From JABFRG01 sp046351415 (GTDB lineage Bacteria; Myxococcota_A; Polyangia; Polyangiales; Polyangiaceae): a DNA stretch of 64,000 nt. Positions 60,534 through 64,000 of this stretch are shown in pieces. The stretch lies in the NCBI GenBank assembly GCA_046351415.1, contig JAXLYO010000012.1, positions 148,686 through 212,685 of the forward strand, in the 5' to 3' direction. The translations under genes were made by a program, and so were the position numbers. Below the pieces are notes generated by a model. It had not been told where the DNA came from. It searched no databases and worked only from the letters and a program-made list of their open reading frames with translations. Within the stretch, counting starts at the first letter, position 1. Each line of letters opens with the position of its first letter.

Positions 60534-61610
60534 GTGAAAACGCGCAAAGCCTCCTCTGCGAAGGTCCTTCGTTCTGGTTCTTCTCTTTTCGTCGTTCTCG
60601 CACTGGCGACCGCCTGCGACACGACGAGGACGACGCAGCAGCCCCGTCCGAACTACCCACAGGGGTACGGGCCCCAAGGGCCTTATCCCAACCAAGGTGG
60701 CTACCCGAATCAGTACCCACAAAACCCGCAGTACCCGAATCAGTATCCGCAGAATCCGCAGTATCCGAATCAACCCCCGCAGCCTCCGCCGGTGGCACAG
60801 AAGCCCCTGCTCGCGCCGCTCGTGGGATCGGCGATGATGCAGCAGGAAATTCGTACGATTCTGGGGGAGCTCGTCATGGCGCTGCCTCCAGACTCGCAGG
60901 CAAAGGTGAGGGGGATTCCGCTCAGTTTCGACCCGACGCTGGAAGTGAATGCCTATGCGGGGTGTGAAAGCGGCGTTGCATTCATGGCGGCGACCGAGGG
61001 CTTCGTGCAGGCAGCGGACGCCATCGGGCAAACGCGCGCCACGGACGAGCAGTTCAACACGAAGACCTACGACGCCTATACGGCGCGCGTGCTGCCCGAT
61101 CTCATCCGAAATGAGAAGGCGAGCCCAGCGCTACCCATGGGGATCATCCCGCCGCAGTATCTCTTGGATGCGCGCCGCGCTTCACGAGCTCGCGAGATCT
61201 TCCAAGACATCGTCGCCTTCACGTTTGGTCACGAACTCGCACATCATCATCTCGGGCACACGGGCTGCGCCAACGGAGGCGGCGGAGGCGCGCTGCCGAA
61301 CGCAGGAAGGCTTCTTTCGAACGTGATTCCCATCTGGAGCCAGTTCAACGAGAGCTCGGCCGACGCTGCGGGGGCCATCAACACACTCGATGCAGGATAC
61401 AGGCGACGACCGCAATTTCGATGGTCCGAGCGCGGCGGTCACATGCTGTTCGACTTCTTTGCTCGTCTCGAAGCGGCAGCGGGTGGCGGCCTCCTCAACC
61501 CGCTCAATTTGCTGCGCTCGCACCCGTTCCCTACGCTGAGGCCGGCTTGGATGACGCCGACGGTGCAAGGCTGGTATCAACGACATCCAGACACACCGCA
61601 AGGCTCCTGA
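60534..61610 (+). CDS. M48-like zinc metallopeptidase lipoprotein
   Basis: This 358-residue lipoprotein has a lipobox (LATAC, Cys28). A low-complexity segment of Tyr, Pro, Asn and Gln follows (about 35-85), with an 11-residue repeat of the type NPQYPNQYPQ. The peptidase domain has the zinc motif HELAHHH and, about 35 residues later, ESSADAAG, which supplies the third ligand as in M48-type peptidases. It should cut proteins in the periplasm or at the outer membrane. The GTG start at 60534 is 13 bases after the kinase stop. No transmembrane helices are present, unlike HtpX. Confidence 0.85.
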   Translation: MKTRKASSAKVLRSGSSLFVVLALATACDTTRTTQQPRPNYPQGYGPQGPYPNQGGYPNQYPQNPQYPNQYPQNPQYPNQPPQPPPVAQKPLLAPLVGSAMMQQEIRTILGELVMALPPDSQAKVRGIPLSFDPTLEVNAYAGCESGVAFMAATEGFVQAADAIGQTRATDEQFNTKTYDAYTARVLPDLIRNEKASPALPMGIIPPQYLLDARRASRAREIFQDIVAFTFGHELAHHHLGHTGCANGGGGGALPNAGRLLSNVIPIWSQFNESSADAAGAINTLDAGYRRRPQFRWSERGGHMLFDFFARLEAAAGGGLLNPLNLLRSHPFPTLRPAWMTPTVQGWYQRHPDTPQGS

Positions 61611-61740
61611 CGGCGCCAAGGAACCGAAGGAGGGGGCTGGCTGCTCCTGGTACACTTCCTGCACTTTTTCGGAGGCGTGCATGAGCGTTCGAGATGTTCG
61701 AGGGCGCCAACGTCAGAGAATCAGACATGGGAGCTAGGGA

Positions 61741-63192
61741 ATGAATCAGGGTTCACGGTGCTATGACACGCGCACCACGGTAGGGAAAAAGCGAAGCCTC
61801 TTCCGTATGCCTCTTCTCTTCGCTGGCGTGTGGGCTCTCTTCACGATCGGAACACCGAGCGACGCCGACGCTTGCGTAGCCGAGGTGTACGAGCGCACCG
61901 AGACGGTGAAGGTCTCTGCGCACGAAACGGCGATGGCCATGAGCCACGCCGGCAGCAGCATGTGGTTCCGTCTCGAGTTTGCCGGCAACCCGAAGGACTT
62001 CGGCGTACTCATTCCTGCCTCGAAAGGCTCCACGTTGGGCCTCGCTGCGCCCGAGTTCTTCGACACGCTCCGCTCGATGACGACGCCGCAGATTCGGTCC
62101 GTGGTGGCACGGGGGGGCGGCGGAGGATGCGGCTGCGGTAGCGCGCTCGATGCGACGAATGGCGGTGCCGAGGGAGATGCCGGGGTCGTGGTGGTCGCCG
62201 CGGCGAATGTCGGCCCGTACGCCACGGTCACGCTTCGTGCGACCGACCCCGATGCGCTCGGAAAGTGGCTCGATGCGAATGGGTTCGTGATCGACGACGC
62301 CGCCAAAACGGCGGCTGCGACCTATGTCGCCGAGGGCATGGACTTCATCGCCGTCAAGTTCCGACCTGGCGCGACCACGACGAAGATGCCTCCGCTCCGT
62401 CTGGACACGCCGACCCACGACATGCGTGTACTTCTCCGCATGGCGCAGTCGGGGGCCGGGGAGACGACGGACATGGTGCTCTACGTGCTTTCCACGCAGC
62501 GCGTGCGACCCATGAATTTCCCGGAAGCCACGGTGTCTCCCGAAAAGATCTCGCTCGATGCAAGCGGCAAGTCGAACTACGACGAGGTCGCGCGGAAACT
62601 CATGGCGGAAGCAGCCGGGCGAACGTGGATCACGGAGTTTGCGGGGCTGGTGGATGGCACGACGTACGAGCAATCGTGTCGCGCGATACGAACGACGGGG
62701 CAAAAGCCGGTCGTCAACCCCATCGACGACGGAGATGCTTCCACGGACGCTTCTTCGCAGGACGCCGCTCTCGACGCGTCGGATGCTTCATCGCTCGCAG
62801 ATGCTGCGGACGCAGGCTCGCTCGACGCTTCCCTCGATGGAAGCGCATATGCTTCGGGCGGCGAAGACGACGCCGGAGAAATCGTCAATCCGCCCGGCCC
62901 GGACCTGCCCCTCGCATGCAGCAGCGAAGATCTGTTCCGCCGCTTTCCGGGAACGGGCAGTGTCTACGTGACTCGGCTGCGCGGGGCGCTCTCCCGCGCT
63001 GCGCTCGCCGAGGACATGATGCTCGAGGCGCATCCGAAAACGAACGACGTACCCAGAACACTCATCGTCGGCGGCAACACGACCGCCAGCATCGCGGGCC
63101 AAAGTACACACGCGAGCGGTACGTTTCTTCTCATCGGGGCGACTTGCGTCGGCCTGGCGATCACCAAGCGCCGAAACACGCGGCGAACCTAG
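61741..63192 (+). CDS. DUF2330 domain protein with C-terminal membrane anchor
   Basis: This 483-residue protein has a signal peptide (hydrophobic stretch from about residue 23, cleavage near DADA), then a DUF2330 domain with CVAEVYERTETVKVS and MSHAGSSMWFRLEF at its start and GGCGCG further on. A linker rich in Asp, Ala and Ser (about 325-375) follows, with a Cys-containing segment and a C-terminal hydrophobic helix ending in KRRNTRRT. That end looks like an outer-surface sorting tail. The ATG at 61741 is preceded by GGGAG, seven bases away. The role of DUF2330 is unknown. The 130-base gap before it has no other gene. Confidence 0.83.
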   Translation: MNQGSRCYDTRTTVGKKRSLFRMPLLFAGVWALFTIGTPSDADACVAEVYERTETVKVSAHETAMAMSHAGSSMWFRLEFAGNPKDFGVLIPASKGSTLGLAAPEFFDTLRSMTTPQIRSVVARGGGGGCGCGSALDATNGGAEGDAGVVVVAAANVGPYATVTLRATDPDALGKWLDANGFVIDDAAKTAAATYVAEGMDFIAVKFRPGATTTKMPPLRLDTPTHDMRVLLRMAQSGAGETTDMVLYVLSTQRVRPMNFPEATVSPEKISLDASGKSNYDEVARKLMAEAAGRTWITEFAGLVDGTTYEQSCRAIRTTGQKPVVNPIDDGDASTDASSQDAALDASDASSLADAADAGSLDASLDGSAYASGGEDDAGEIVNPPGPDLPLACSSEDLFRRFPGTGSVYVTRLRGALSRAALAEDMMLEAHPKTNDVPRTLIVGGNTTASIAGQSTHASGTFLLIGATCVGLAITKRRNTRRT

Positions 63193-63504
63193 GAGGTCTG
63201 CTCCGGGGGCAGAGCGACCGCCCAGGAGAGCCGTCTACTTTGACGAGGTCCCACTTTACGTTGTGCGCAAAAGGCCCCACGTTCCATGGGGGCTGCGCCA
63301 CATTGAGCCAGGCTCGCGCCGCGTGTCCTGATGCCTCGATGCACCAGCATGAAGCGTCCATGGAAGTGAAGGCGCATTCCACGGTGAAGTCGTGTACGGT
63401 CCGAAAGTTGCACGTTGTCTCGCAGACTCGACTTGCCGCCCCTTTCTCGTGAAGTTCGACCGTTAGCGAGGATCCAGCAGCGGAGACTCCGTAAGGCACG
63501 CACC
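63193..63504. other. Gap of 312 bases, no convincing gene
   Basis: I see no promoter, RNA gene or terminator that I can support. A minus-strand ORF of 112 residues (63161-63499) fills most of it and has Cys-rich phrases such as CETTCNF and DASCWCIEASG that could be part of a protein, but it overlaps the end of the DUF2330 gene by 32 bases, its third codon positions are only about 65% GC, and it has no ribosome site. It may be a gene remnant. Confidence 0.4.
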
Positions 63505-64000
63505 ATGAAACTGACTGCTCACATCTTGGGGATATTCGCCACCGCTACTGCGTTGGGATGTAGTGGGCCGCTCGATCGAACGGAGTTCGCGGAGCGTACC
63601 TGTGGTCCAGGGCTGGTCTTAGAGGGTATTCATCCGGCGGTGGACGGGACCTACGTTTCGGCGGTGGGGTTTGGAGCCAGCGACCCCTTCGGCAAGTTCG
63701 GCACGCCGTGCGCCAAGGCTCCTGATCGGCAAAGCTGCGCCAAAGCTATCGCAGAGGCTGTTCCCTCGAGCTCGTGGAACACGCAAGAACAGGGAGGCGC
63801 GGAGAGCGAACCGCGGCGCGGGTACTTTGTCGTCGAACGCGACGGAGCCGTCACGACGGCGGGTACCGTCGCTGCGGTCAAGGCGGTTTTGGGCTCGATC
63901 GATACGCCTTCCGAGGCTGTTCTAATCGCGTCTCTTGCGCACCGCGAAGCCGGCGTCAAGTGCGGTGAGAATCACGTCGTGAAGACCAACGGTGGCTTCG
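63505..64000 (+). CDS. Hypothetical lipoprotein, cut by the window end
   Basis: A reading frame open to the last base starts with ATG at 63505 and has a lipobox (ATALGC, Cys19) followed by Ser/Gly. At least 165 residues are present. The mature part has Cys pairs (FAERTCGPG, GTPCAKAPDRQSC) and mixed strands such as GTYVSAVGFGASDPFG and YFVVERDGAVTTAG. No family is recognised. It is partial at the 3' end, so length is unknown. Confidence 0.7.
   Translation, partial: MKLTAHILGIFATATALGCSGPLDRTEFAERTCGPGLVLEGIHPAVDGTYVSAVGFGASDPFGKFGTPCAKAPDRQSCAKAIAEAVPSSSWNTQEQGGAESEPRRGYFVVERDGAVTTAGTVAAVKAVLGSIDTPSEAVLIASLAHREAGVKCGENHVVKTNGGF

Overview
The window is GC-rich DNA from what is most likely a Myxococcota bacterium of the Polyangiales kind. 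I infer this from the many lipoproteins with lipobox signals, long Asp/Ala/Ser-rich surface linkers, secreted proteins ending in a membrane segment plus arginines, a Ser/Thr kinase, a DUF2330 protein, and a regulatory phosphotransferase locus next to rpoN and lpt genes. No rRNA, tRNA, CRISPR array, insertion sequence or prophage was seen. About 56 protein genes are supported. The last one, at 63505, runs off the end.

Layout. 1-9400: an SDR oxidoreductase, a two-pass membrane protein, a lipoprotein, a fused pseudouridine synthase/rRNA methyltransferase, a lipoprotein with a structured leader, a deoxynucleoside kinase, a POT peptide transporter and a 59-residue Cys peptide. 9400-13660: a GT-C-like membrane protein, a PQQ-propeller protein and a MAPEG protein. 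13667-31209 is the most unusual part. It holds an SrfC-type GTPase behind a Sel1-repeat membrane protein, and, 7.5 kb away, an operon of SrfB (Hsp70/actin-like) with two further proteins joined by ATGA overlaps. Between and beside them lie a MORN/coiled-coil protein, a ZU5-like lipoprotein, a second small GGC peptide, an esterase/TetR pair, a trypsin-like lipoprotein, a leaderless peptidoglycan-binding protein and an ECF sigma factor fused to a membrane anchor.

31237-43234: DUF924, pnp and rpsO, two lipoproteins, a tandem 38-bp repeat array at the 3' end of an outer-membrane barrel gene, and the rest of that barrel operon (calcium-loop lipoprotein, 5'-nucleotidase-type phosphoesterase). 43380-54003: all on the minus strand, a TPR-dynamin GTPase, lptA, lptB, rpoN, hpf, ptsN, hprK, rapZ, HPr and Enzyme I. 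This couples LPS export, sigma-54, ribosome hibernation and a phosphotransfer cascade with no sugar permease in the window.

54038-56855: a Spy/CpxP-like protein, small ORFs and an OmpR-type response regulator/histidine kinase pair with a candidate operator, probably an autoregulated envelope- or metal-stress module. 56948-64000: lipoproteins, an NFACT/RqcH-like protein, a Ser/Thr kinase, a zinc-peptidase lipoprotein and a DUF2330 protein. The points most worth follow-up are the SrfB/SrfC system with its partners, the 38-bp terminator-like repeat array, the two small GGC peptides and the membrane-anchored sigma factor.
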